DNA from: Kineosporia babensis
GTDB taxonomy: Bacteria > Actinomycetota > Actinomycetes > Actinomycetales > Kineosporiaceae
DNA: 64,000 bases
Direction of reading: 5' to 3'
Assembly (NCBI RefSeq): GCF_021129305.1
Contig: NZ_JAJOMB010000007.1
Coordinates: 62,001-126,000 of the forward strand
Each line of letters opens with the position of its first letter. Position 1 is the stretch's first letter. The notes under the pieces were generated by a model. The model saw only the letters and a program-made list of their open reading frames with translations, searched no databases and was not told the DNA's origin. The translations under genes were made by a program, and so were the position numbers. This document shows, piece by piece, positions 53,056 to 62,308 of this stretch.

Positions 53056-56000
53056 CTACCCCGCTTTTCGGTGATCCGCTCCGGCGTCGTGTTCCTGGAA
53101 GCAGATCTGGTTCCGGCCGTTCTGTTTGGCCTTGTAAAGCCCCTGATCAGCGCGAGACAACAGGGTTTCCACCGCCTCATCGTCCTCGAGCAGGAAGGTC
53201 ATACCCACGCTGACGGTGACCTCCAGCGGCCCCGAGCGAGTGTGCACCGGCTTGTCCGCGATGCACGCCCGTAGCCGCTCCGGCAGCACACCGTCGGTCT
53301 GGGCCTCCTGCAGCAGCACCGCGAACTCCTCACCGCCGTAGCGGCCCAGCACGTCGACGCTGCGGATCTGCTCGCGGAACCGCGCGGCCACCGCCTTGAT
53401 CACGTCGTCGCCGGTCGGATGGCCGTACGTGTCGTTGACCCGTTTGAAGTGGTCGATGTCGATCATCAGCGCGCTCAGCCCGCGGCCGTGCCGACGCGCT
53501 GCCGCCAGGTCCCGCCCGGCCAGCTCGAAGAAGTGCCGCCGGTTCGGGATGCCGGTCAGATCGTCGACCACCGCGAGGTTCTGCACCTGCTGGAACAACG
53601 TCGAGTTGTCGTAGGCGCTCATCCCTTGTGCGGCCAGAACCGCTGCGGTGGTGATGTTCTCGGACAATGCAGCGTGGCCGGTCGTGGCTACGAGCAGCAC
53701 CCCCAGGTCGTTACGGCGCGAGCGCATGGGCACCCCGATCCACGAGCTGACCCCGCCGAGCTGCGCGGTCAGTCCGGCCGGGACCAGTTCCGGGCTGCCG
53801 ACCCGGGGCTGGCGCAGAGCCATCAGACCCCGCAGTTTGGCGTCCTCCTCGATCCGCAGCGGCTGCTCGTCCTGCGCCGCCCAGAGCAGGAAGGCCTCCT
53901 CGTCCTGCGACAGCAACCACGCCCGGTCCGCCCCGAGCACCGGCCCGGTGGCCCTCAGCAGTTCCGACAGCAGCTGCTGGGGGTCGTCCAGCCGTTCGGC
54001 CATCTCCCGCAGGGCGTCCTGCAGGCTGACCGCCACCGCCCGTTCCCGGTTGGCGGTCTCCATGCTGATCTGCAGCTCGGCGATCCGGGCGGTCTCCATC
54101 GAGGTGGCGATGTGATTGGTCAGCGCCGAGAGGATGTCCACGTCGCCGGGGGTGAAAATGCCCTTGGCGACCTGACTGTCCAGGTAGACCACCCCGGTCA
54201 TCCGGCCGTCCACCTTCATCGGCGCCGCCAGCACCGAACGCAGGCCGTGCGTCACCACGCTCTTGGTACCCAGCACGGCGCCCTGCTCGGTACCGGTGAA
54301 CACCTGGGCCTGGCCGGTCTGGCGCACCCGGTCCACCAGGGTGGTGCTGTAACCGGTGAGTTCGGGGATATCGTTGCCGTCGGCGTCGCTGCCCAGGTAG
54401 GCCCGCAGCCCACCGGCCAGGCTGGCCTCCTCCTCATCCTCCGGCACCAGGAACAGGAAGGCGCGGTCGGCGGAGAGCAGCTTGATCGTCTCTTCCAGGG
54501 CGATCTGGGCCAGCACCCGCGGTTTGAGTTCCCGGGCCGCGGCCGCGCTGACGGTCTGCAGGGCTTTCAGGCGCTGCCGCTCGTGACCGGCCGAGTAGGT
54601 GCTGCTGGAGGAACTGGTGCTGACGCCGCCGTTGGAGATGCCGAGCCAGTCGGTGCCGAGGTCGAATTCGGCGCTGATCTGCTGGGCCCGGTGCGGCCAG
54701 CCCTCCCCCACGGCGATCGCGTAGGCGTGCTGGGCCTGCCGTCGCGCCTCGGGGGTACCCAGCATGGTCAGCGCCCGGGCGCGCACCCGCGCCACCTCGA
54801 ACGACACCGTGGGCGCGTCCGGGGTGAGGAAAAGGCCGATGCCGGAGGAGAGCACAGCCAGAGCACTGCCCGGACGGCCCTCGGCCACCTCGAGATCGGC
54901 CCGCAGCAAGGTGGCCAGGGCCTCGAGTTCGGGAGCGCCCGGATGATGCCCCGCCTGACGCACGGCGTGCCGGGCCATTTCCAGCCGTGCTGGACGCTCG
55001 TCCTCCTCGGCGCTGCGCAACTGGGCCAGCCGGCCCACTGCGATCAGATAGAACATGGGATGATGGGCGCGGAAAACCTGCTCCGGATGCGGGTTGGTCT
55101 CCGCCACCTCGTCCGCCACGGTGTCGAACAGCTTGCCGAAGTCACGTTGCTCGGCCAGCTGGAACAGGGTGGCCAGCTGACGCTGCATGTCCAGGCTGGG
55201 CACCCGCTCGCAGATCTGGCGGATCTGCCGCAGCTCGGTCCCGGCCTCGGGGAAACGGCCCAGCAGGGAGAAGGTCATCGGGGCGGCCACGATGAACGGG
55301 GTGGCGTCCACGTTACGGCCGGTCTGCCGATTGCGGCCCCGGTCCAGCCAGTGCTGAGCCTCGGAGGTCCGGCCCATGATCACCGCGCGGGCGCTGAAAA
55401 CCGATAGCGCATCCAGCTCCTGGCCCAGTTCCATCCAGGGGCCGTCGGCCTCGATCTCCTTGGTCCACTGCACACCGTCGTCCAGACCGCCACCGTACAG
55501 AGCCAGGCCGCGCAGGTACGAGTTGGCCGCGCGCTGGGTGGGCAGTTCGGAGACCGGGTCCTGATCCATCCGCCGGAACGCCCGGTAGGCGCTGCCCCGG
55601 CGGCCGTTGAACGCTGCGACCATCCCGTAACTGGCCTGAGCCATGACGTTTCCGGCGCCCGGACCCAGCTGGACAGCCCAGGTCCGGGCGCGGAGGGCAT
55701 GGGCCAGGGCGAGAGTGTGGTCGCGGGCGAACAACGCCACGAACGAGGCAGTGGCGTGCAGTTGGATGGTGATCAGCATCCGCTGCCGGGCAGCTTCGTC
55801 CGACGCCACGCTCCGGAAGATCCGATCTCGGCTGAACCGCAGCCAGGAGGTGACGGCCAGGACGAGATGCGAACCGGGAAGCCGGATTCCGAGTTCGCCC
55901 AGGCCCAGCTGGACGGCTTCCAGCGAGGCGGCGTTGTCCCAGTCGTCCTTGTACAGGTCGGCCAGCAATGCGAACATCCCGGCCCGGCGCACCGGGTCCG

Positions 56001-58503
56001 GCTCCTGCGCGAGCGCCTGCTGGGTGCGGTTGCGAGCCGCCTCCAGCCGGCCGTTCTGCTTCAGGGCATGGGCCAGTTCGATCAGGAACGTGCCCGGTGG
56101 GGTGGCCTGCAGCCCGGCCGCGAACTCGAGGAAGTTGATCGCCTCGTTGGGCGCGTGGTTGGCCAGGGCCAGCCGGCCGGCCCGCCAGGACGCCTGGAAG
56201 ATCTGCTCCAGCAGCTCGTCGCTGTCCGGGGAGCACTGCATGTAGTGATACGCCATCGCGTAAGCGTTTTCCGGCCGGGCGTTCCCGGGCGAGGCCTGTT
56301 CCAGGGCCTGGGCGATACGCAGGTGCATCGAGGCCAGTTCGTCCTCACCGAGCTGGGCCTGCAGGGCCTGGCGCACCCGGTCGTGCAGGAAGACGTAGGT
56401 TCCGGCGTCGCGGGTGTCGATCAGCCGCTGCCCCACGGCTTCGGACAGCGCCGGCAGCACCTCGTCGTCGGTCAGCCCCATCACCGTGGCCAGAGTCTGC
56501 CCCTGGAACTCGTTGCCCACCACCGCCGCCGTGACCAGCAGCTCGTAGGTGCCCGGAGCGAGGTTCTGCAGCCGGGTGAGGACCAGGCCCACCGCGTCCT
56601 GCGGCAGTTCCAGCCGGTCCAGGCCGTCCTCATCGAGTTTCCAGCTGCCCCAGGACGGTTCGAGCAGGCCGGCGTCGATGACCGCGCTCAGGTACTCGCC
56701 GGCCACGAACGGGTTGCCGTTGCTGCGCCGGGAGAGGATCTCGACCAGCCGAGAACCGGCCTCCAGCCCGGGAATCAGCGAGCGGATCTGCTGCCCGATG
56801 GTTTCCTCGTCCAGTTCGTGGACCGGGACCTCGACGTCGAGCGCCATTGCGGCCGAGCGGTAGAAGGCACCGAGCCCTTCGGTGTACTCGACCTCGTCCC
56901 GGCTGGCCGCGAGCACCAGCACCCGGCTGCCGGAGGAGACCTCGGCCAGATGCGAGACCACCAGGCCCGAGCCGGTGTCCAGCCACTGCACGTCGTCCAG
57001 GAACAGCAGCAGATCGCCGGACTCCCGGGCCAGCGCGGCCAGGAAACCCGCGATCGCCACCGCGAACTGGCTCTCGTTCACCGCCTCCGGTTCTTCGGCA
57101 TCGGCCGGCGCCCGGCCATCGCGCCCGCGCCCACCCAGCCCGGAACGCTGAGTGAGGTTGTCCTTGCCCTTGAGCGTGTCCGAGCCGTTGAGGATCGCCT
57201 CCAGTCCGGGCGCGATCCGGCCCAGCATGGAGGGCGACCAGCCGGCCGAGGCCGCCCGGATCCTGGCCCGCCGACGCCAGCGCTCGCCTACCGGCATCCG
57301 GGCGATCTCCTGCAGGTAGTTCAGCACCGCATCGCGGATCGGGGCGAACGGCACCGGACTGTCGGGCACACAGTTGGCCTGCAGCACCAGGCTTCCCGAA
57401 CCGCGCACCTGGTTCAGCAGCTCGGTCACCAGCCGGGTCTTGCCGGTGCCCCCGCCGCCGTGCACCAGCGCCACGCCGCTGCGGCCGTTGCGGACCTCGT
57501 TCCAGCGGCCGGAAAGGATGCTGAGCTCGGCGTTGCGGCCGAACAGCGGGGTTTCGCCGTTCGAGGCCAGAGCCTCGGCCCGGCGCGGCGCCCCGGTCAG
57601 GGCGCGCAGGTCGGCCGCCAGGTCCCGGCCGCTCTGGTAGCGGTCGTCCGGATCCTTGGCCAGCAGGGTCGCCACGATCTCGGCGAGCGCCGGTGGGATG
57701 CCCGGCACCAGCTTGGCCAGATCGGGAGCGGGCGTCACGGCATGCATGCGCAGCAGTTCGCCCAGGTCGGCGCTCTTGAACGGCAGCACCCCGGACAGCG
57801 CCTGGAACATGATGACGCCCAGGGAGTACAGGTCCGAGCGGCTGTCCACCGGCCGCTTCAGGGTGCCGCCCTGTTCCGGTGCGGCGTAGGCCAGCGTGCC
57901 CACCGCGGCCAGTTCCCCCTCGTCGTCCTGGTCGCGCGCGGTGAGCCCGAAGTCGATCAGCCGGGCCTCGCCCTCGGCCATCATGATCACGTTGGCCGGC
58001 TTCAGGTCGCGATGCACCAGGCCCCGGTCGTGCACGGCCGACAGCGGCTCGACGATGTCCAGGGTCAGCGCGACCACCTTGCCCGCGCTCAGGGCGCCGC
58101 CTTCCAGCACCGCCGACAGCGCCCGGCCGGAGACCAGGTCCATCACCAGGTAGGGCCGGCGTTCCAGGGCCCCGACCTCGTAGACCTTGAGCAGGCCGGG
58201 ATGGTTCACCCCGGCCAGCAGGGCGGCCTCCCGCCGGAAGGCCACCTCGGCCTCGTGCGAGTCGGCCAGCGGTTTGTCCAGGATCTTCAGCGCGTACTCG
58301 TGCTCCGGGTCCTCGGCCCGGCGCACCTTGAACACCGTGCTCTGCGCCCCGCGCCCCAGTTCGCCGAGGATCTCGAACCCGGCGAGCAGCCGGCCGTGAC
58401 CGGGTGCCCGGCTGGCGGGCACCCTCGGGCTCGCGCTCGCGCCGGCCTGCGGCGGCGAGGCCCGACGGCTGGAAGTCACACCCTCTTGTCGGCCCGCAGG
58501 CAC
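53056..58503 (-). CDS. Giant Ser/Thr kinase - AAA ATPase - TPR - GAF - GGDEF signalling protein
   Basis: An 1815-residue soluble protein combining five modules: a Ser/Thr kinase (about 40-310; YALKILDK, HRDLKPANV, DFGLTA), an AAA-type ATPase (about 325-680; Walker A GGGGTGKTRLV near 350, Walker B LLLFLDDVQWLD near 504), a TPR-like helical region (about 750-1270), two GAF domains (about 1290-1450 and 1480-1620) and a C-terminal diguanylate cyclase (about 1640-1800) with active RYGGEEF and an inhibitory RSVD site five residues before it. It should make cyclic di-GMP and phosphorylate proteins in response to bound ligands or redox state. The start at GTG 58503 is uncertain; GTG 58479 is possible. 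It is divergent from lon. Confidence 0.92.
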   Translation of the reverse strand: MPAGRQEGVTSSRRASPPQAGASASPRVPASRAPGHGRLLAGFEILGELGRGAQSTVFKVRRAEDPEHEYALKILDKPLADSHEAEVAFRREAALLAGVNHPGLLKVYEVGALERRPYLVMDLVSGRALSAVLEGGALSAGKVVALTLDIVEPLSAVHDRGLVHRDLKPANVIMMAEGEARLIDFGLTARDQDDEGELAAVGTLAYAAPEQGGTLKRPVDSRSDLYSLGVIMFQALSGVLPFKSADLGELLRMHAVTPAPDLAKLVPGIPPALAEIVATLLAKDPDDRYQSGRDLAADLRALTGAPRRAEALASNGETPLFGRNAELSILSGRWNEVRNGRSGVALVHGGGGTGKTRLVTELLNQVRGSGSLVLQANCVPDSPVPFAPIRDAVLNYLQEIARMPVGERWRRRARIRAASAGWSPSMLGRIAPGLEAILNGSDTLKGKDNLTQRSGLGGRGRDGRAPADAEEPEAVNESQFAVAIAGFLAALARESGDLLLFLDDVQWLDTGSGLVVSHLAEVSSGSRVLVLAASRDEVEYTEGLGAFYRSAAMALDVEVPVHELDEETIGQQIRSLIPGLEAGSRLVEILSRRSNGNPFVAGEYLSAVIDAGLLEPSWGSWKLDEDGLDRLELPQDAVGLVLTRLQNLAPGTYELLVTAAVVGNEFQGQTLATVMGLTDDEVLPALSEAVGQRLIDTRDAGTYVFLHDRVRQALQAQLGEDELASMHLRIAQALEQASPGNARPENAYAMAYHYMQCSPDSDELLEQIFQASWRAGRLALANHAPNEAINFLEFAAGLQATPPGTFLIELAHALKQNGRLEAARNRTQQALAQEPDPVRRAGMFALLADLYKDDWDNAASLEAVQLGLGELGIRLPGSHLVLAVTSWLRFSRDRIFRSVASDEAARQRMLITIQLHATASFVALFARDHTLALAHALRARTWAVQLGPGAGNVMAQASYGMVAAFNGRRGSAYRAFRRMDQDPVSELPTQRAANSYLRGLALYGGGLDDGVQWTKEIEADGPWMELGQELDALSVFSARAVIMGRTSEAQHWLDRGRNRQTGRNVDATPFIVAAPMTFSLLGRFPEAGTELRQIRQICERVPSLDMQRQLATLFQLAEQRDFGKLFDTVADEVAETNPHPEQVFRAHHPMFYLIAVGRLAQLRSAEEDERPARLEMARHAVRQAGHHPGAPELEALATLLRADLEVAEGRPGSALAVLSSGIGLFLTPDAPTVSFEVARVRARALTMLGTPEARRQAQHAYAIAVGEGWPHRAQQISAEFDLGTDWLGISNGGVSTSSSSSTYSAGHERQRLKALQTVSAAAARELKPRVLAQIALEETIKLLSADRAFLFLVPEDEEEASLAGGLRAYLGSDADGNDIPELTGYSTTLVDRVRQTGQAQVFTGTEQGAVLGTKSVVTHGLRSVLAAPMKVDGRMTGVVYLDSQVAKGIFTPGDVDILSALTNHIATSMETARIAELQISMETANRERAVAVSLQDALREMAERLDDPQQLLSELLRATGPVLGADRAWLLSQDEEAFLLWAAQDEQPLRIEEDAKLRGLMALRQPRVGSPELVPAGLTAQLGGVSSWIGVPMRSRRNDLGVLLVATTGHAALSENITTAAVLAAQGMSAYDNSTLFQQVQNLAVVDDLTGIPNRRHFFELAGRDLAAARRHGRGLSALMIDIDHFKRVNDTYGHPTGDDVIKAVAARFREQIRSVDVLGRYGGEEFAVLLQEAQTDGVLPERLRACIADKPVHTRSGPLEVTVSVGMTFLLEDDEAVETLLSRADQGLYKAKQNGRNQICFQEHDAGADHRKAG

Positions 58504-58549
58504 CGGGCCCTGAGGAAATACGGACGTTCCCCCCGGTGATCCGGAGCTC

Positions 58550-58566
58550 GTCCGCCCACGGCGAAC
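58550..58566. promoter_or_regulatory. ClgR-like operator upstream of lon
   Basis: GTCCGCCCACGGCGAAC fits the actinobacterial ClgR consensus GTTCGC-N5-GCGAAC with one mismatch and its inner pattern CGCYNANRGCGWWS exactly. It lies 40-56 bp before lon; ClgR is known to activate clp and lon protease genes in Streptomyces and Corynebacterium. Two tandem AAGTAATC repeats follow at 58575-58590. Confidence 0.62.
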
Positions 58567-58605
58567 CCGGAACTAAGTAATCAAGTAATCGCGGTTGAGG
58601 CAGCC

Positions 58606-60975
58606 ATGACCACGCAGACCTATCCCGTGATGTTCCTTGATGACGTAGTCGTCCTGCCGGGCATGGCCCTGCCGGTCGAACTCACTGCGCAGGCCCAGCA
58701 GACCATCGACGCCGCCCGGGCCGCTCGGGGGAACGACACGAAGACGCCCCTGCAGGTGCTCGTCGTACCCCGGATCGACGGCCGGACCGGCATGATCGGT
58801 TCCATCGCCCAGGTGATCCAGCTGGGTCGACTGCCCAGCGGTGAGCCCGCCGCCGTGCTGCGCGCCGACCGCCGGGCCCGGATCGGGCAGGGCGTGGTCG
58901 GGACCGGCGCCGCGCTCTGGGTGGAGGCCGAGCCTCTGGAGCACCCCGCGGCTGCTTCTGGGCGGGTCAAGGAGAAGGCCGGCGAGTTCAAGCAGGTCCT
59001 GACCAGCATCCTGCAGCAGCGCAACAACTGGCAGGTGCTGGACGCGGTGCAGCGGATGACCGATCCGTCCGAGCTGGCCGATGTCGCCGGATACGCCACC
59101 TGGATCGAGCCCGCCGAGAAGGTCACCCTCCTGGAGACCTTGGACGTGGAGCAGCGGCTGGACTTCCTCCTGGAGCGCGGCCGGGCTCACCTGGCCGAGA
59201 TGGAAGTTACGGACAAGATCCGCGAGGACGTCCAGGAGGGCATGGAGAAGACGCAGCGCGAGTACCTGCTGCGCCAGCAACTCGCGGCCATCCGTAAGGA
59301 ACTGGGCGAAGAGGACGCCGGCGGCACCGGGGACTACCGCACGCGGATCGAGGCGGCGGATCTGCCCGAGAAGGTGCGCACCGCGGCGCTGGCCGAGGTG
59401 GACAAGCTGGAGCGGGGGTCGGACCAGTCGCCGGAGGCGGGCTGGATCCGGACGTGGCTGGACACCGTGCTGGACCTGCCCTGGAACGAGCGCACCGTGG
59501 ACAGCACCGACATCCGGCACGCACGCGAGGTTCTGGACTCGGACCACACCGGGCTGGACGACGTGAAGGAACGGATCGTCGAGCACCTCGCTGTGCGCGC
59601 CCGTCGGGCTGCACGCGGTCTGGAGGTTGTCGGGGGTCGCGGGTCGGGCGCGGTGCTGGCTTTGGTCGGTCCGCCCGGGGTAGGCAAAACCTCGCTGGGT
59701 GAGTCGATTGCCCGCTCCCTGAACCGGAAGTTCGTACGGGTGGCGTTGGGCGGTGTGCGCGACGAGGCCGAGATCCGTGGGCACCGGCGTACTTACGTAG
59801 GGGCTTTGCCGGGGCGGCTGGTGCGGGCGCTCCAGGAGGCCGGAACCATGAACCCGGTGGTGCTGCTGGACGAGATCGACAAGGTGGGGTCCGACTTCCG
59901 GGGAGACCCGGCGGCGGCGTTGCTCGAGGTGCTGGACCCCGCGCAGAACCACACCTTCCGGGACCACTACCTGGACCTGGATCTGGACCTGTCCGACGTG
60001 GTCTTCCTGGCCACGGCGAACGTACTGGAGACGATTCCCTCGGCGCTGCTGGACCGCATGGAGGTTGTGCGGCTGGACGGGTACACCGAGCGTGAGAAGG
60101 TCTCGATCGCGCGGGATCACCTGCTGCCGCGGCAGTTGGAGCGGGCGGGGTTGACCGACGCTGAGGTGCGGATCGAGGACGAGGCGCTGCGACTGGTGGC
60201 GGCGGAACACACGCACGAGGCGGGGGTACGGCAGCTGGAGCGGGCGTTGGCGCGGATTCTCCGTAAGGTCACGACCGAATTGGAGGACGGGGTGGTTTCC
60301 TCGGGTGCCGAGGGTTCGGCTCCGGTGGTGGTGGCCCAGGAAGATGTGACCAAGTACCTGGGCAGGCCACGGTTCACCCCGGAATCGGCGGAGCGCACGG
60401 CGGTTCCGGGCGTGGCCACCGGCCTGGCGGTGACCGGGGCCGGCGGTGACGTGCTGTTCGTCGAGGCGGCCGCGATGGAGAGCGAGCACGGTGGGCTGGA
60501 ACTCACCGGGCAACTGGGCGACGTGATGAAGGAGTCCGCCCAGATCGCCCTGAGCTACCTGCGGGCCAACGCCGAACGGCTGGGGGTGCCGATCGAGGAC
60601 CTCACGCACCGCCGGGTCCACGTGCACTTCCCGGCGGGCGCGGTGCCGAAGGACGGTCCTTCGGCCGGTGTCACCCTGACCACCGCGCTGGCCTCGCTGC
60701 TGACCGGCCGGCTGGTGCGCGCCGAGATCGGGATGACCGGTGAGGTGTCGCTGACCGGCCGGGTCCTGCCGATCGGCGGGGTCAAGCAGAAGCTGCTGGC
60801 TGCGCACCGGGCCGGCCTGACCGAAGTGATCATCCCGGCCCGCAACGGCCCTGACCTGGACGACCTGCCCGAGGACGTGCTCGCCCAGCTCACCGTGCAC
60901 CAGGTCAGCGACGTGGCCGACGTGCTCCGAATCGCCCTGGAGCCCGCCGCCGGCGCTGCCACCAAGGCGGCCTAG
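58606..60975 (+). CDS. lon: ATP-dependent Lon protease
   Basis: A 789-residue LonA protease: N-terminal substrate-recognition domain (VMFLDDVVVLPGMALPVELT), long helical region, AAA domain with Walker A GPPGVGKTSLGES near 354 and Walker B VVLLDEIDKVG, then the protease domain with the Ser-Lys dyad S686 (KDGPSAGVTLT) and K727 (GGVKQKLLAA). It degrades damaged and regulatory proteins in the cytoplasm. ATG 58606 gives the typical start. A ClgR-like box upstream suggests stress induction; I see no HspR (HAIR) site. Confidence 0.97.
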   Translation: MTTQTYPVMFLDDVVVLPGMALPVELTAQAQQTIDAARAARGNDTKTPLQVLVVPRIDGRTGMIGSIAQVIQLGRLPSGEPAAVLRADRRARIGQGVVGTGAALWVEAEPLEHPAAASGRVKEKAGEFKQVLTSILQQRNNWQVLDAVQRMTDPSELADVAGYATWIEPAEKVTLLETLDVEQRLDFLLERGRAHLAEMEVTDKIREDVQEGMEKTQREYLLRQQLAAIRKELGEEDAGGTGDYRTRIEAADLPEKVRTAALAEVDKLERGSDQSPEAGWIRTWLDTVLDLPWNERTVDSTDIRHAREVLDSDHTGLDDVKERIVEHLAVRARRAARGLEVVGGRGSGAVLALVGPPGVGKTSLGESIARSLNRKFVRVALGGVRDEAEIRGHRRTYVGALPGRLVRALQEAGTMNPVVLLDEIDKVGSDFRGDPAAALLEVLDPAQNHTFRDHYLDLDLDLSDVVFLATANVLETIPSALLDRMEVVRLDGYTEREKVSIARDHLLPRQLERAGLTDAEVRIEDEALRLVAAEHTHEAGVRQLERALARILRKVTTELEDGVVSSGAEGSAPVVVAQEDVTKYLGRPRFTPESAERTAVPGVATGLAVTGAGGDVLFVEAAAMESEHGGLELTGQLGDVMKESAQIALSYLRANAERLGVPIEDLTHRRVHVHFPAGAVPKDGPSAGVTLTTALASLLTGRLVRAEIGMTGEVSLTGRVLPIGGVKQKLLAAHRAGLTEVIIPARNGPDLDDLPEDVLAQLTVHQVSDVADVLRIALEPAAGAATKAA

Positions 60976-61091
60976 GGAGGTTTAGGCGGCAAGGCAGCCC
61001 GCATGGCGGCGACCTGAGCAAGGACGTCACCGTGCGGGTGCCTGCGTCGTACCCCAGCGCCGAAGCCGCCCCGCCTCATGGCGCCATCAGG

Positions 61092-62150
61092 TCAGAACTG
61101 CTTCTCCTTGTTGCAGGTGACCAGTTGGTTCACGCAGCTCTTGACCAGGTCGGCCATGGTCTTGGTGTCCCAGGCGAAGAACGCGTCGCCGTGCATCGAG
61201 GAGGGCATCCCGCTGGCCAGCTCGAAACCGGCCTTGGTGCCCTCGGTGTCGTAGTTGATCACGAAGGTGACGGCCGGGATCCGGACCGGGAACTCCTCCG
61301 GGCAGGTGCCCGCGGCCCCGTAGCTGACGTGCGACTTGTGGTCCGGGCTGTCCAGGTTCTGGCCGTCCCAGCAGTCCGGGAAGCGCATCAGGAAGTGCAG
61401 CGCGGCGTCGTCCTGGCAGACCGGCCAGTTGCCGTCGTCGCTGCGGGTGGTGCCGTCGACCGGGCCCCCGGCGCACCAGAACTGGTTCTGCGCACCGGCC
61501 GGGGTGGGCGTCTGCTTCTTGGCGTCACCGACCAGCATCCGCATGCCGTTGGGCATCGGCACGGTCCTGGTCTTGTCCTCCAGCAGCGAGCCGTAGTAGA
61601 CGATCATCTCCTTCGGCTCCACCTCCTTCCCGGTGCTCTTGTCGGTGAGGGTCGGGATCCAGTACGCCGAGTGGTCCTCGACCGGCTGGCAGGTGGTGGT
61701 TGCCGACTGCATCAGGTCGTCGGTGTCGGTGTTCGCGTCGGTGACCGCGTTGCCCATGAACGAGTGCAGGTGGGAGGCGCCGCTCTGGCCGGGGAACACG
61801 ATCGGGTCGTTCTTGCCGGAGTGGCTGTAGGTGCAGGTGGCGTTGAACTCGGGGTTCTTCTTGGCGGTGGCCGGGGGTGTGCGCGGCTTGAGCGCCTCGA
61901 ACTCGGCGAGCTGGGCCTGCCAGGCGGCCTGGTCAACCGGGAGCCAGTCGCCCGCCGGAACCGTCATCGAGCCGTCCGGGGCGATGGTGTGCCCGGGCAT
62001 GGTCGGCGTTCCGGCGACTGAGTGGTGGCTGTTCTTGGGCAGCTGGGCCGAGGCGCCGGGGCCGACGCCGAGCGCGATCGCCGCCGTCACCCCCAGGACC
62101 GAGGCTGTGGCCAGGGCGATCGCCGGGCGTAGCAGACGAGGTCGGTACAC
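61092..62150 (-). CDS. Secreted DUF1996 protein
   Basis: A 352-residue exported protein with signal peptide (LLRPAIALATASVLGVTAAI ending near ASAQ) and a DUF1996 domain from about 110: HLHSFMGNAVTD, SAYWIPTL, YYGSLLEDKTR, LHFLMRFPDCWDGQNLDSPD and SHVSYG are the usual family blocks. DUF1996 proteins occur in fungi and actinobacteria; their activity is not known, although a polysaccharide or lytic role is often assumed. Several Cys pairs suggest disulfides. It is convergent with lon. Confidence 0.9.
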   Translation of the reverse strand: MYRPRLLRPAIALATASVLGVTAAIALGVGPGASAQLPKNSHHSVAGTPTMPGHTIAPDGSMTVPAGDWLPVDQAAWQAQLAEFEALKPRTPPATAKKNPEFNATCTYSHSGKNDPIVFPGQSGASHLHSFMGNAVTDANTDTDDLMQSATTTCQPVEDHSAYWIPTLTDKSTGKEVEPKEMIVYYGSLLEDKTRTVPMPNGMRMLVGDAKKQTPTPAGAQNQFWCAGGPVDGTTRSDDGNWPVCQDDAALHFLMRFPDCWDGQNLDSPDHKSHVSYGAAGTCPEEFPVRIPAVTFVINYDTEGTKAGFELASGMPSSMHGDAFFAWDTKTMADLVKSCVNQLVTCNKEKQF

Positions 62151-62308
62151 GAGATGACTCCTTCAGGGTGGGTGCCGCTCGGTAGGCACGGAGCAAATCG
62201 CGGGAACCTGGTTCGGCCGTAGGCCCAAAGTCCTAATCCGGAGGCGGTGCCGGTCCTGGCGAGTTGGTACCTTCACCCGCGACGGCACGGGCAAAAGGTA
62301 AGGACGAG

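Noticed and set aside
58504-58605. HspR (HAIR) element before lon
   Set aside because: No CTTGAGT-N7-ACTCAAG pair exists; only a short TTGAGG is present. The ClgR-like site is a better explanation.
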